This document shows positions 46,601-58,801 of a DNA stretch of 64,000 bases, one piece after another. The stretch spans positions 36,692,329 through 36,756,328 of the forward strand of contig NW_023601212.1 of the NCBI RefSeq assembly GCF_014898055.3, read 5' to 3'. The translations under genes were made by a program, and so were the position numbers. The DNA comes from Talpa occidentalis. Taxonomy: Eukaryota; Chordata; Mammalia; Eulipotyphla; Talpidae. The notes under the pieces were generated by a model. It did no database searches. It had not been told where the DNA came from and saw only the letters and a list, made by a program, of their open reading frames with translations. Numbering within the stretch: the first letter of the stretch is position 1; each line of letters starts with the position of its first letter.

Positions 46601-46845
46601 AAGTGTTGAGCGGAAGAGGATGGTGCAGCAAGCATTTGTGTGCGTGTGATCCATTCAGTTTTTGAAAGGTACCTATCATCAACATGTTGAAGTGAGATGT
46701 CTCAGAATAACTGGAGCAGAACAAGGAGGTCTGAATCCCCAAGGCAAATTGCTCAGACACTGTGAGATCACATGGTATGGCGGGGAAGAGACTTCCTCCT
46801 ACCACCACCCCACAATTTTAAAGAAATACAGGATTTATTTCTTGG
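40700..46845. other. Long unique stretch without recognised repeats
   Basis: About 6 kb with no repeat or gene that I can support, apart from a ZNF143-like motif at 42510-42531. Open frames are 60-112 codons, often overlapping on both strands, and have no family signature. C-rich and purine-rich patches (about 42100) are present. It could be intronic or intergenic. Confidence 0.45.
42510..42531 (-). promoter_or_regulatory. ZNF143/THAP11-like motif (candidate)
   Basis: The plus strand reads ggtatcctgggagttgtagt followed by cc. The reverse complement therefore contains ACTACAACTCCCAGGAT, close to the remembered ZNF143 (Staf/SBS2) ACTACAATTCCCAGCATGC motif. Such motifs occur in promoters and also in some transposons. 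No start site is evident nearby. Confidence 0.45.
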
Positions 46846-46849
46846 CTAG

Positions 46850-46970
46850 GAAATCTTGAACAAATTAAATTTCACAAGCTTCAATTTCTACTCTGTAAAA
46901 TGGGAATAACATTACTTACCGTTCAGGTGGTTGTGACATTTGGTAGAAGCTCAATTAAATAATGGTGGCT
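46850..46970 (+). mobile_element. MIR SINE
   Basis: Forward MIR-like text: 'cttgaacaaattaaatttcacaagcttcaatttctactctgtaaaatgggaataac' and 'ggttgtgacatttggtagaagctcaattaaataatggtgg', in family order. Confidence 0.7.
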
Positions 46971-47273
46971 TCCTGTCATATTCTGCACCATCAGTACCAA
47001 ATCAACTCTTGAGCCCTCACTGGCCTACGTGGAGAAAGAGGCAGCAGTTTATTGTTCTATCAAGTGCTAATAAGGCAAGATAAGTGAACTTTTCCCCCAC
47101 ATGATCTGGAGATAGAGTGGTGAATATTTTCCCTAATGAGAAAACTGTTGTTAAACATTTACCTTCTGCAAGATGAGCATTACCTGAGTACATGTTATAT
47201 AGAAAGGTGTCGTGAATCCTTGGAAATCTTTCCAACACTGATCCCCCTTTTGGAAGCTGTGCAATATTCAGAC

Positions 47274-47494
47274 AAGAAGATTCTGGGCCTCCCACATGGT
47301 GCAGCAGACCTCTCCTGCCTCCCCTGCTACTCCCCTCAGCAGTGCATTTCAGTAGATCTACCTGTTCTGCTCCCCAATCTCTCTGGTGAATCCTCTCATG
47401 CACCTCTGGCTTACACCCCAATTCTTGTATGCATAAATAAATTATTATTTTAAAAATTGTACTCTATTTAAAAAAAGAAGAAGAAGAAGATTCT
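47274..47494 (+). mobile_element. tRNA-derived SINE with internal deletion
   Basis: The body begins gggcctccc at 47285 but jumps directly to acatggtgcagcagacctctcc. The tRNA-related segment with both A and B boxes (roughly 100 bp) is missing. The rest of the SINE continues to an A-rich end at 47483. The TSD aagaagattct is at 47274-47284 and 47484-47494, inside a GAA-rich tract, so its exact edge is uncertain. Confidence 0.82.
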
Positions 47495-47499
47495 GGCTG

Positions 47500-48255
47500 T
47501 ACTTCTTGGGATCTGTCATCTTCTGGATCCTGAATACCCTACAGGTACTTGGGGTGAGTAGCCCCATCCTCCCCAGACAAATGATAATTAATGATAATGA
47601 AGAAGTAAATATGTCATGGAAATTTTAATGTAGGGAAAGGAAAATTTAAGGGAAAGAAAATTTAATTACTACCCTTCCTTTCTGTCTTTTTAAGTTTAAT
47701 GTTACATATGTCTCTTAGAAATTTTCTAGAAATTTAAAATTTTAAAGATGAATCCTCTGTATTCCTCTCCCCTTCCCCAAATTTCTGTCATCTCTTTCTA
47801 GGCATCATTGTCAGCTCTTTAGGACCTTGGTTCTTGTAGTATTATTAATTACCTTAAAACATCACTCAACTGTAGCAGTCTTGGCAATCTTATTATCTCA
47901 GAGGGACAAGGAGCAAAGATTAGTTGTTTTATCATTTAAGTAATGAGAATTTTACACTTCTCTAAAGAGATTTATGGGAGTAATTAGTCTAAGCAGGAGT
48001 TTCCAGCATGAGTGCTATTAGTTGTAATAATTAACCCTAGTGGGGTGAGTTACTGACTAGCAACTTTGCAATCTTTGAGGATGGTATGAAATTTCAGTTT
48101 CAGGCATTTGTAAATACATATAAATGTGCATTACCAATAATTGCTTAAAAAAAACACTAAGTCTACTTATAAATTACCAATAATAAAACATGAAATGTCA
48201 GCAAGTTTTATGCATCTAATCATTATTTTTGGTGGGTTCTTAAAATACGATTACT
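47500..48255. other. Unique sequence, nothing recognised
   Basis: AT-rich DNA with no supported feature. Confidence 0.45.
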
Positions 48256-48259
48256 TGTC

Positions 48260-48405
48260 AAAGAACTGTTGATGTAGTGTGGGGTCTTGGAGGCACCTCC
48301 TAGCTCTGCCACTTACGTACTCTGGTTCTGAGGAAACCATTCAGCCTTCTAGATCTTGAGTTTCCTCAGCTGCAACACAAGGAGTAGAACTAGATATTCC
48401 AGCTC
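48260..48405 (+). mobile_element. MIR SINE
   Basis: Forward MIR-like text: 'ctagctctgccacttacgtactctggttctgaggaaaccattcagccttctagatcttgagtttcctcagctgcaac'. This is the tRNA-to-core region, well recognisable. Confidence 0.75.
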
Positions 48406-48479
48406 TCATAGCCCATAGTTATGGAAGAACAGGCCTAGCTTCAAGGCGGCAGCAGCAATCAGTATCTAGCCCACTGAGG

Positions 48480-48670
48480 TAATAAACTGAGTTCTTGATC
48501 ACTAAGAAAAAGTAAAATTAGGATTTATTAAGTGTCTCCTTGTGCTATGGTTTTTTCATGGACCTGATCTGATTTATATTCCTTTAGTAGGAGTGTGCCT
48601 TTTACATAGATGAGGGTACTTGGGGAATTTGAAGAACTTGCATAGTAGGTACGTTTGAGTCAAACTAAAC
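48480..48670 (-). mobile_element. MIR SINE (diverged)
   Basis: Reverse MIR-like text: 'ttattaagtgtctccttgtgctatgg', 'ccttttacatagatgagggtacttggggaatttgaagaacttgcatagtagg'. Lower similarity than the neighbouring MIR. Confidence 0.55.
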
Positions 48671-48759
48671 ATGTTCAGATAACAGCTCCATTACTTACTG
48701 TGTGAGAGGGGATAATAACCAAAATAAGTGTCATCCAAAATGCAACATTTTATGTAAAA

Positions 48760-49040
48760 TCAAGCCAGAAAGAAAAAGAAAAATACCAGATGGTCTCACT
48801 CATAGCAGGAATTTAGAAAACCTAAATAAGGGACCAGAGAAAAAACTAATTATAATAAAGTAAAAATCAAAATCAACAAGCAACTAGAAACCAGAGACAC
48901 ACTATGGGGGGAGGGGGAGGAAGTAGGATCAAAACAAGGAGGGTGGGAATTGTATGGGGACTATAACCAAGATGAAAATGCATACATTGTGCAAAAATGA
49001 AAAATGATGTAAAAAGTGTATAAAATAAAATTTAAAAAGC
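48760..49040 (+). mobile_element. 5'-truncated L1 3' end, older subfamily
   Basis: It begins in the last ORF2 codons (gccagaaagaaaaagaaaaa) and runs through the 3' UTR with a G-rich stretch near 48905-48920. The end block (gatgaaaatgcatacattgtgcaaaaatg, then aaaatgatgtaaaaa) is shared with 34790-34850 and 5448-5510. No clear TSD was found. The end block is absent from the young L1 at 6835, so this is a distinct, older 3' end. Confidence 0.85.
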
Positions 49041-49079
49041 AATATTGGGTCCACATAAAAAAAAAAAAAGACCTCAACT

Positions 49080-51905
49080 TTCTCTTTACGGTAACTGGTA
49101 CATTAGTTTTGTAGGGTTTCAAGGAGACTTAAGACTCATAAGTGATTGATATTTGTTCTCATGAGGAACAAGAATTGTTAGCTACAAAGTTGGTTAAATG
49201 GTAAACAGGAAGAAGAAAACTAAGTCAGTGGTATCTAGCAATCACTGGATATGTATGCTCCTACCTCACATAAGATGAAATCACAAATACCACCAGCCCC
49301 TCTCCCCTAAGCATCCCTCTTAAAACAGTACTCAGACAGCCATGACTAAGTACCTAAAAAAAGAAAAGAGCAGAAACCTACTTGTCTACTCAATTATGTT
49401 CTAGCTCATTCATACTTTCTCCTGGGAGGCGGCCAAATTGATGAGTGTCTGCATTCAGGGGCCAAGGTCTTCCCTTTTATTCCCCTAAGTATTGCTTCAT
49501 ATTTTTGCAAATAAATGTGTGTAATTTCCACTTAGTGAAAATGGGTTGGCCTCTTGACAAGTTAATGCCAGCCAAGGGGCCATTCATGGAATAGCTAGAT
49601 TTTCTTTGGTGGCCTTTATTCCTACCAGAAGAGGGAGAAAAGAAGAAAATGAATTAAAACACTTAAAAGAAAAGTAAAAACAAAAAAACAACATAAATTA
49701 CCACTTGTCTGTGCACCAGACCTAATGGACATTTTCTGACCATCCTATACAAGTACTTCTCCATCAAGAGCAACTTTAACTTTGGAATGACACTGCCAAC
49801 CCAATAAGAATAGTTAATTTTTTTTCAGTGCCCTTATCTTGCTGTTTTCTGCCTCAAACATCTCAAACATGTGCAGAGCCCTCCTGTTACCATCCATCAA
49901 GCCCCTAGGCAGGGTCCAATCAAAAATATAGGGAGGTGAGAGAGACACAAAAACCAGCCTTTAATCTCCCTAAAATGGCATCATACGCATTTTTCAAGCA
50001 ACTTTAAAAACCATGGTTAGAATGCTCTGTCATGTTATTAAAACCCTAGATGATGACAGAGCGCTGTGATGGTTAGGAAGTTGATTGGTCTGTAAGGGAA
50101 AAAAAAAAAGGGCTCTGAACCTGATTCTGATTGCCCTGATGAAGGGTATCAGTTAGACATACCTGAAGGGAAAGGGCTACTCTGGGATTTTTACCCCTCT
50201 CCATCATTTTATTTCTGTATCCCTTTACTTTTAATGACTTTATTTCAACAGAATATTCCCATTAGGATTACTGTCTAAAATATAATTTAAAATCCCCTTA
50301 AAAAGAACTTGTTGTCCTTAGTGACCTCCAATAGACAAAGTTGTAGTCTTCTGCGGCAGGCGTGTGTGAAGTTGTTTTTAGTTTGGATATTTCAAATCAG
50401 ATTGAATTGCCTGGCATTCCCCATCCACAGGGTTTGATGAAGTTACTCTATGGAGGAGAAAATAAATTTATAAAGCGAGCAATATCATCAGGAGCTGGTG
50501 TATCATCTCTGAGAAACCATGAGTTCTGAGTAACTGATCACTGCCAGACTGAGAAAACAGTGATGAGTTGGATGGACCATTCTGAGAGTAAAATGATGTC
50601 ATTTTTGTAAGTAAGCAAGCAGTTTGAATCTGCCCTAATTAACTTGGGAACTAAAGGTAGATGGCACATCCCTATGGCAATAGTCTGAACAAATTCAGCA
50701 GCTGCCTTTGTTTACAGACTGTGTACACACAGTCAGATGGAAAGATTTTTAAAAGAGCAGTAAATGGCAATCCACATGGATAATGAACTGGATTAATGTA
50801 GCAATTAAAGTTTATTAAAATGAAGTATTATCCTTAGACAGAACCTGACAGTGATGTAAAGCTGGGATCTGCTTTCAAAAACTGAGGTTTAGCAAAGGAA
50901 ATTTAAATTCCCAAGAGGTTGTAAGGTCCATTGTGAATATGAATGGCCTGCTGAGACAGGGGAGGTTTAAGAAGTAATCTTAGGATAATGCAGCATCTAG
51001 AGCAGGGGTAATTAAATATTCCTCTTCTGGAATTCTTATCTGCTGTAAAGTCTTCACTGGGGGCTGATGTTTTGTTCTTTGATTATAACGAGAAAGAAAC
51101 TTGTGAATTATAAAAATTTCACCTGAAATGTAAAAGCCCAAAGGAAAATGGAGTGTAACATGGAAGGGAGAAGATACGTTAATTACTTTGCCAGCATAGA
51201 TTGTGGTGGCATTGAGAGACTTGTAGCAAATTTAATGAACCTCATTCTTACCAGGTAGCTGACATTAGCACATTTTATTAAATCCCATTCTACAGATTGT
51301 ACCCCAACAGAAAATGGTCCCTGTATTTTTCCTATCACTGGTTGACTCAATATTTGGGAATGGAGATGACATTATTCCCAAGAGAACAATATATTGACCC
51401 TCCCAAGTTGTACTATTGCAACTTGGATAGGGCAGTCCCCTTTCTCAAATCACTGTCCCCCAGTGCTCTGTTGAATCCCTCTTCTTGACTTTGGCACATC
51501 TCCCAGCATACCTTATGCAAAAAGCATCCATTTACACAAGTATAGAATACTTGATGAGGGTAGCAGGGCATTCAGAGGCACAGGTAGTCAGGTGAGCATG
51601 TCCATTAGGGGAACTTTAGTATGTGTGAGTTTTTAAAGCTGTTACTCAAACACAATGTCACAATGACAGATTCATCCAAACTTCTTTAAAAGAGAAGAAA
51701 ACTTCAGTAAATTGATTGTAAAAAGCTTTATTTCCATGGATAGGAACATTTTAACCTGGATTCTAGAAATGTGTCCTGATAAACAGACCTGAACAGGACT
51801 CCCAGCATCTCCTCAGGGACATGGGAGAGCTGTTAATTCAGGTGGAACCTAGACCTGCTGATCTATGAAGTGGCCAGTTTCACTGTGGGGATGGCACAGA
51901 TACAG
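49080..51905. other. Repeat-free unique block
   Basis: Nearly 3 kb without recognisable repeats or coding frames. The AT-rich part at 50440-50880, with several homeodomain/POU-like motifs, reads like conserved non-coding sequence, but conservation cannot be tested here. Confidence 0.45.
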
Positions 51906-52048
51906 GCATGAAGAATTTAAATTTTAGAAGTAGACGCTCCCTAATTAGAATAATTTCCTTTATAAAAAGTTATTCCTATTCTGGTAACAACAGGCTGGAC
52001 TCTAGTTGCTTCCCACTAAGAGCAATCAGAAATATCAGAAGGTATTTT

Positions 52049-52307
52049 AAAATTCTTGATACGGGGCCTCCCTGGTGGCACAGGAGTTGGGATGTGGCCT
52101 GTGGGGCTGTCCACATAGTGCAGCAGACCTCTCCTGTCTCGCCCACTGCCCCCCTCAGCAGTGTAGTTCAGTCGATCTGCCTGCGCTATTCCCCACTATG
52201 TCTCTGGTGGATCATCTTACCCCCCATGACTCTGGACTGTACCCCAGTTCTTGCATGCATAAATGAATAAATCTTTTAAAAAAATTAAAATAATAAAATT
52301 CTTGATA
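52049..52307 (+). mobile_element. tRNA-derived SINE with internal deletion
   Basis: The body is 52064-52294. The 5' part (gggcctccctggtggcacag) is followed by a short diverged stretch and then ctgtccacatagtgcagcag, so the B-box region is deleted. The perfect TSD aaaattcttgata is at 52049-52061 and 52295-52307. Confidence 0.87.
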
Positions 52308-52358
52308 GGTTGGGACTATCAAAATAGGAAAAAAATGACAGTAACAAAAGTAGGAAAA

Positions 52359-52653
52359 GGAAAGGAATAGAGGGCCTCCCCGGTGGCACAGTGGATTGAG
52401 CGCAATGCTTTGAAGCTGTCCGCAGCCTCTACAGTGCAGATTTGATTCCTGGCTGGCCAGGGATTCCCACATGGCGCAGCAGACCTCTCCTGTCTCACCC
52501 GCTGCTCCCCCTGACAGTGTCTTCGGTTCATCCACCTGTTCTGCTCCCTGCTCTGTCTCTGGTGAATTCTCTCACCCTCCTGCACCTCTGGCCTGTACCC
52601 CAGTGCTTGTATAAATAAATAAATCTTAAAAAAAAAAAAAGGAAGGGAATAGA
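52359..52653 (+). mobile_element. tRNA-derived SINE, older subfamily
   Basis: The body is 52372-52640, starting gggcctccccggtggcacag, with B-box region cagatttgattcc and an aataaataaatctt plus poly-A end. An imperfect 13-bp TSD (ggaaaggaataga / ggaagggaataga) is at 52359-52371 and 52641-52653. It lies only about 65 bp from the previous SINE, in the same orientation. Confidence 0.9.
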
Positions 52654-52659
52654 GAGAGA

Positions 52660-54535
52660 GGAAGCCTACAGTAAAGCCTGCTCTTCCTAAAGAGGTGGCT
52701 GAGAGGTCAAGAAATTAAGCAGGGCCTGTGATGGTCAGACAAAGCATGGGGGAAACATGGGGTTCAGGTTCCCCAGGTGAGAAGGACTCTGAGGTCTTAG
52801 GTGAAGTCCTGAGGACTTAGTTTGGGACCCAGAGATCACCACCTAGAAATAAAGGAAACTATATGGATGTTGGGACGAGCCCAGTTTTGAACCATCTTAA
52901 ATGTCTGAAGCTATGTTAGAGTCACTCAGGTTACATCTGCCCCTACTTGACCGAAGCAGGTGTGAATCCTTTGGACAGGAAAATAATGTCATCCAGAACC
53001 TCAAATTATCTTCACAAATTTTCATGCATAATGAACCAGGTGGGTGTGAGGTGAGGCTCAGGGTGTCATCTGTGTGGAGGCATGAAAGCTGAGTAGAAAT
53101 GAACTTAGGAGGTAAGTGGATTCTACCTCATCATACACAGGCCTTGTTTGTTAAGAGAAACCAAAGTTCAGATACCAAGACCAGAGAGAAGGTCATACAC
53201 CCATCTTTTGTCCCTGCTGAGGCCGCTGCACAAAGATGGGTCCTGCCCCTACTCTCTCTGCACACTGATTCTAATCATTCCGTGCAGATAACCCATACCT
53301 GAGACTTTAGAGTGGGCTCCTATATGCCACCTCCTTCCTGCTCACAACTGTTGCTCTTTGTACCTCAGAAACCAACCCCGAAAAGAAAACTTATCTCTGA
53401 GGGGAACTCCTCGGAACCCTCCATGTGTATTTCTCATCTCGCACACTTTATCCTTGGAGAATCTATTTCTGGAATGTGCCCCCGCCATTGTTGGTTAACA
53501 TCTGCCAAGCCAGTTACACATAATGTGATACTAAAACAACCAACACACGTTTCATTTTCTTCATGCAGTTTCAAGTTTTGATCCCATGGTGAGGACACTG
53601 ATGGCCCTGCTTTCACAGATGAAGACAAAATAGTTCAGGAAAATGAAGCCACTAGACCAAAGTGATGGCCAGGAATTTTTGCAAAAGAAGTCATTATCTA
53701 CCCCTCCACCTGTACCCCTGAAAACATACTCCCAGCATTGGTCATACTTGAAGCAGAAATTTGGTTTGTAGTTTCTATGATAAGGGTCTGGAAACTCTCA
53801 GCTGCTTGGACATATTGCCATGGTGAGGCACAGGACAGCTTCCAAGAACTGAACCTCATAAATTAGCAACATCTAGTGAATTCATGTTAATCATCCTCAT
53901 ACAATATGCTCTGTACTCTCACCTGGGGTTTTGTAAGGAATTGTATATTATGCTTCCTTCCCTTCTGTGTAAGCTTGGGCTGACCATTGTGTCCATATCA
54001 TCCCTGTGTGGTCCATGAACACTCAGCACCATCCTAGGTAAATGGACACATCCAATTCCCAGGAGCCGAGAGAGTGGCGACAGCGGTGGCGTGGCATCTG
54101 AGAATGTAGCTGCACAAACGCCAGCACGGTCTATTCCCAGGGTGGAAGTGATTTAGCAGCCCAGACATCTCCTGCATTCCATCAATGACCAGGGCATTGA
54201 GAAACCACATGCTGCACCTGAGACACCTGGGTAGCTCGAGAAGGCATCTTGCTAGTTGAAGCCAGCGCTGTGAGCTGGTGGCAGGGCTGGGAAGGGTGCA
54301 CTACAGCAAACAAGCACTGTGTTTCTTCAGCAGCCTAATTCTGATGCAGTGAAGCCTGAGCTCAGTGGTATTTTTGTTTTATTTAAAATGCCGTTGGATG
54401 CTTTTCAAATCAGAGTGCTGGCGTGCCACACGAACAGCAGCTTCTACGTCAGGGTAAGACCAGGGGACACTTCCCAGAAAGATGGCGGAGAAAAGGAGTT
54501 GACACATATTGAGGTGCTTTGCTGTCTGTGCATTC
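52660..54535. other. Unique sequence, nothing recognised
   Basis: No supported repeat or gene. Frames up to 89 codons carry no signature. Confidence 0.45.
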
Positions 54536-54539
54536 CTCA

Positions 54540-54660
54540 TGTTTGATAGCATCTTATCAAGTCGTTTATTAGTTCCATTTCACAGACTGAGAAACCAAGA
54601 CAAGAAAGTTAAACAGTGTGTTCAAGCTAGTAGATTCTGGCTTCAAATTCAAGCGTTTAT
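54540..54660 (-). mobile_element. MIR SINE
   Basis: Reverse MIR-like text: 'tagttccatttcacagactgagaaaccaagacaagaaagttaaacagtgtgttcaagctagtagattctggcttcaaattcaagc'. It lies inside a 184-codon plus-strand frame, which argues against that frame being a gene. Confidence 0.8.
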
Positions 54661-54669
54661 TAGACTCAA

Positions 54670-56930
54670 GAAACTGAACACTAAACAGATGTGGCATAGG
54701 GACCCGTGGGGAGTATTAAAGACAGAGCTGCATTCTCTTCTTTTAGGTTTTAGGATGCTTATTGCTGCGAGTAACAGAAAGCCTAGCTTAATCCCTAAGC
54801 ATTTGTCATCACCCCACAAGACATCCCACGGCTATGCCTGCGGTGCCATCTGGTTCCATCCATCTTCCTGTCATGAGGGGTCAGCAGTTGTGATCACCTC
54901 CACAGCTAAAGGTCTCCTCCCTCAGCTACTTCCAGAGGCCAAAATACCTCTCATATTTAGAGGAAGAAATGCTTTGTCCAGAAGTCTCTCTGTTTTCTTG
55001 TCTACTTGGCATGGTGTCATCACTGTCACACTGTCACTCATAATGACTGCGATAATGAGCTAAGTCTCACCAAAATGCCCCGGTGCACCCCCAGGGTGGG
55101 GGACGGTAGCTATGGAGCACGTGGTTTCCTAATATTGGAGGAAAATTGAAGTCGTTAAACAAAGCTGTCCGTAGTGATAGGAGGCAGGAGAGCTTCTGGG
55201 TATTATCAGTACTCTCCACCTGCAGCTCCTTGGTCTTCCTGCTACCCACATGTGCCATTCCCCGCCTCTGCTAACAGCCTGCCATGAGCTGATGTGCGTG
55301 CTTCCCTTCCCTGAAGGGAGAAAACTCGAGTCTCACCTGTTTTCTGCATCTGACTCAGGTCCTGAACAGCTGGTGATAGTTGTTTTTTTTTTTCCATTGA
55401 TTCTCTGTGTGCAAACTTATGGCTAAAAGACCAATTATCTACCCCAAGGACAGAGAGGCACAGACTCTGAAGGTGGCCCTCGTCCTTGTCCTCAGGACAC
55501 CTGGCTGTGCCCCAAGGTGCAGTGCCCTCAGGGAGGCCCTTGTTGTCCCCTGGCCTCCACACACCCGCTTCTGCTGCCTGGGTGGTGCCTCCTCCTTCAC
55601 TGCCACCAAGGTGAGCTGATTGAAACAGTGTCTCCGAATGGGTATCAGATTTACCTCCAAGTTCAGGTTGGTTCAGGTTTAAAAACCTACACTTTGCCTT
55701 AGAAGCACCCGTATCGGATGTCCCTGAGGAACCATCATCCACCAACTAGAAGACACTCCTAGTTATTCTCATGAGTTAACAGACACGAGTAAATATTTTG
55801 ATTTGACATGGTTACCAATTTTGAGATTTTGTTTCTCATCCCTGTGTGCTCTGTGCCCTCTGCATCCTGACCTCCCTCCATCTAAGGCTCGGTGGTAGGA
55901 AAGTCTAGGCTTTGGTGGGGAAGCACCTATTCAATCCCTGCAGACACACATGCCTCTTTCACTTAGAAATAGTTAATAATGGGGATATTTTGCAAGAGGC
56001 TGGAGGCACCAAACTTATTAATTTGATCTTCTGATAAGTCTTGGTTTCCCTGCTGCTTCGTAAAGTAGATTTAGCCTGGGGGCCAGGAATGAACTTTTCT
56101 ATCACCAGGAGACTTCAAATTCAAGACTTGATCAACTCAGTTTCAACTGACAAGCATAAAATGCCTCTCTCAGCAAAGGCTGTTTTCTCTTTCTTTGTTC
56201 TCATAGGGGCACAATTAGACAATTTATCTCTCTCTTGTAGAAACTCCTTGTTGATGAGCTCTGTGAATACTGAATTTTCCCTTCCCTTTTTCTAAACTAG
56301 AACCAGACTGGAGGGGTGCAGCCCCATTCCCACATGCCATCGACTTCATTCAGCAAGTCCTGTAGCTCCTCACACACCCAGGAACACATTTTTAGCTCAC
56401 AGATGCGCTAAGCTTTAAATAACAGGATATTTCATTCAAAGCAGTTTAGTTATATGAAGCTTATCATTACAATATGACAGTGGCAAGATATGACCAGTGA
56501 CAATATGATCAGTGGCAAGATATTTGAAAGGTTATTTTAATCACCCATAATATCAAGAGCCTATCTCTCCCTCCATCACTTTGTGTGTTAGCTCCTCTCT
56601 TTCTGCAAGAGTTTGGCTTACAAGCTCCAGATATTACCTCCCACATAGCTTCCCCTAGAGGAGTAGAAAAAAGAAAAACAGGACTTGGTGCATTTCTCTC
56701 TTGAAAGAGTGGAAAACATTCCCCAAAGGTTTACCATTTCATCATGTTGACTATAGTGACATCTCATGCCTCCACCTGTCCAGTAAACACAATTACCATT
56801 ATTGGTTGGATCAAATGAGCAATCGTCCCCTGAACTGGGGAGGACCCAGAACTCAAGAGCCTTTTAGCTAAAAAGGCAGAGGTGGTGGTTGGGTGGATAA
56901 CAGTATTTCCTAACTACCCCAAGTTCCTGT
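54670..56930. other. Unique sequence, nothing recognised
   Basis: No supported feature. A 167-codon minus-strand frame at 55242-55745 has no recognisable domain and lies among overlapping frames on both strands. Confidence 0.45.
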
Positions 56931-56939
56931 ATTTTAGTG

Positions 56940-57080
56940 CATCATTTCTTAAAATGTGGTCTAAGGATTTAGTGTTCTGGTTAGTAGAAACAGATACCTG
57001 CACTCAACACAGACCTACATGAATAGGCTCCCAGACTGAGCTTCAGAATCTCACATTCTAACAAGCGCTAGAACATTCTG
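56940..57080. mobile_element. Possible MER5-like hAT fragment
   Basis: 'aaaatgtggtctaaggat' and 'cagacctacatgaataggctcccagactgagcttcagaatctcacattctaacaagc' resemble the remembered MER5A layout, where a 'tctgcatttctaacaag' segment is typical. Ends and TSD are not visible. Confidence 0.4.
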
Positions 57081-57949
57081 CAGCACGTTAAAGATGGAGA
57101 ACCACAGCAGAAACCTGTGGAACTTTATCTGGTTCAAATCCACATCCTCCTGTCACACAGAACACTGTTCTCATTACATCCACAATGGAGTTCAGTTATT
57201 GTCACATTCGGAATTGGATGACCCCATTCCCAGCACCCACACACAGTGCATAAAATGCCATGTCTTTGAGTGGCTCAGGCACTACTTTTCCTGGTGAGAC
57301 TGTTTTAGTTTGTTCTTTGATTCCACAGTCATCTTCATCAAGGCATGATGATTCTCAGGGCTGTTTTTTTTTAAATATGTTGAGAAGCTAATCATTGGGA
57401 GAAAATGTCAGGAGGTTGAGGGCAGCCTTACAGCATATACATTTTCCAAGGAAAAGTTATTGGAAAGAATAAATGAACTCACAGTGAATAGCCAAGTCCT
57501 GACTTCCGCACACAGACCCCACGGCACCTGGTGTGAGCTGCTGAGGCGGCACCTGCTGCAGTCCTGCCTGGCACAGCCTTCTTCCCTGTGCTGCTCGCCC
57601 GCCACCATAGAGCACCTGACTCCAGGCAGACACTGGGAAATACTCCAGGCAGCACCGCCTCCCCCTAGGGCGCTCTGGTTTTTCCTAACAGCACTTAAGT
57701 GTGTCCCCAGAATTGCATCTGTCCTCCAGACCAGGAGGTCCTGAGGAAGGAGGTCCTGTGACAGGAGGTTGTGGATCTGTCTTTAGTTTATGCTTTGAAT
57801 TGTTTTTATGTTATAAAATTGTTTATTTTATAATCCGAACACAAGCATTCTTTCAAGAGAAATGGAAAAACAAGCACATCAAATTTCCCTTACTGATGGG
57901 TCAACTGTTTCTTTTTCATTGGCCTTTCTAGTGTAGGGGGCAGAAAGGA

Positions 57950-58260
57950 AATGTACTTCCAACCTCTGGGTTCTTTTAGGGCTGGTTGGGCAATCAAATT
58001 AATATCAGTCAAGTTAGCAGGTAAAAAGAACAAATGTAATTAGTTACTTACAGAGAATTGACATGGAAATAAATTCTAAAGTAAATGGGGCAAAAATGAG
58101 GGTATTTATCCTAAGCTAAGGAAGGGGGTGGTGGTCTAGAGCTTTAGGGAGGTAGAAGGGGAGCTCATATGATAAGGAGGGGGTGATTGATACAACAAAA
58201 GGACAAGATTCTCTGTGATTCATCTTTCCAGGTAGTTAAGGAAGTAGTAACTTTCCGTAA
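57950..58260. repeat. Old LTR-like repeat, paralogue of 33990-34700
   Basis: Shares ordered blocks with 33990-34700 (see that entry). It starts near 'ccaacctctgggttcttttagggctgg'. Family not named. Confidence 0.5.
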
Positions 58261-58489
58261 GGCTGCAGCACCTCCGGTGACGTCAGCTTGAAGTCATCCA
58301 CAAGCCACAGTGACACATCTTGGGAAGGCGGGCCTGTTTGGACACCTTGGGAGGACCCATCCATCACTGGCTTTACTCTAAGTGTTTACAATAATTTCAC
58401 AATATTCTGGCACAGGCTAATAACTGAAATGAGAGCTGTATTGAGCTAAGAGCTAGATGTTCTCTGAAACCCTTCATATCATTATCAAT

Positions 58490-58600
58490 AATGAAGTAAA
58501 AGCTGTGCGCCATCATTGCCATGTCAGTGATGAGAAAACTGGAGTCCAGGTGGTTTACATAACATGCCATGGCAGGCAGTGGGTACGAGTTCAAACTCCA
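58490..58600 (-). mobile_element. MIR SINE
   Basis: Reverse MIR-like text: 'cattgccatgtcagtgatgagaaaactggagtccaggtggtttacataacatgccatggcaggcagtgggtacgagttcaaactcc'. The tRNA-like end (gttcaaactcc) is recognisable. Confidence 0.65.
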
Positions 58601-58770
58601 GAGCTGTACTTTCTCCCGCACTACGCTTTCTCCCCCAGCCTCTGACAGCAATCTTTGTGATCTGTGATATGGTGATGACATCATGCCATCAACATTTGCC
58701 ATCACAACTAGCTTTTAAGGAATATTTCTTGTTCCTATCATAGCAGTACAAAACATCTAAAAAGCCAAGA

Positions 58771-58801
58771 GCAAAAAAAAAAAACAAAAAAAAAAAACAA
58801 A
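58771..58801. repeat. A-rich simple repeat
   Basis: Two runs of 12-13 A's separated by a C, ending in caaaccc. No SINE body is attached on either side. Confidence 0.85.

Noticed and set aside
54509..55063. 184-codon plus-strand open frame
   Set aside because: It runs through a MIR element and has no recognisable domain, so it is a chance frame.
55242..55745. 167-codon minus-strand open frame
   Set aside because: No domain, no conserved neighbour, and overlapping frames of 70-73 codons on both strands. It could hide an exon, but I see no splice or family evidence.
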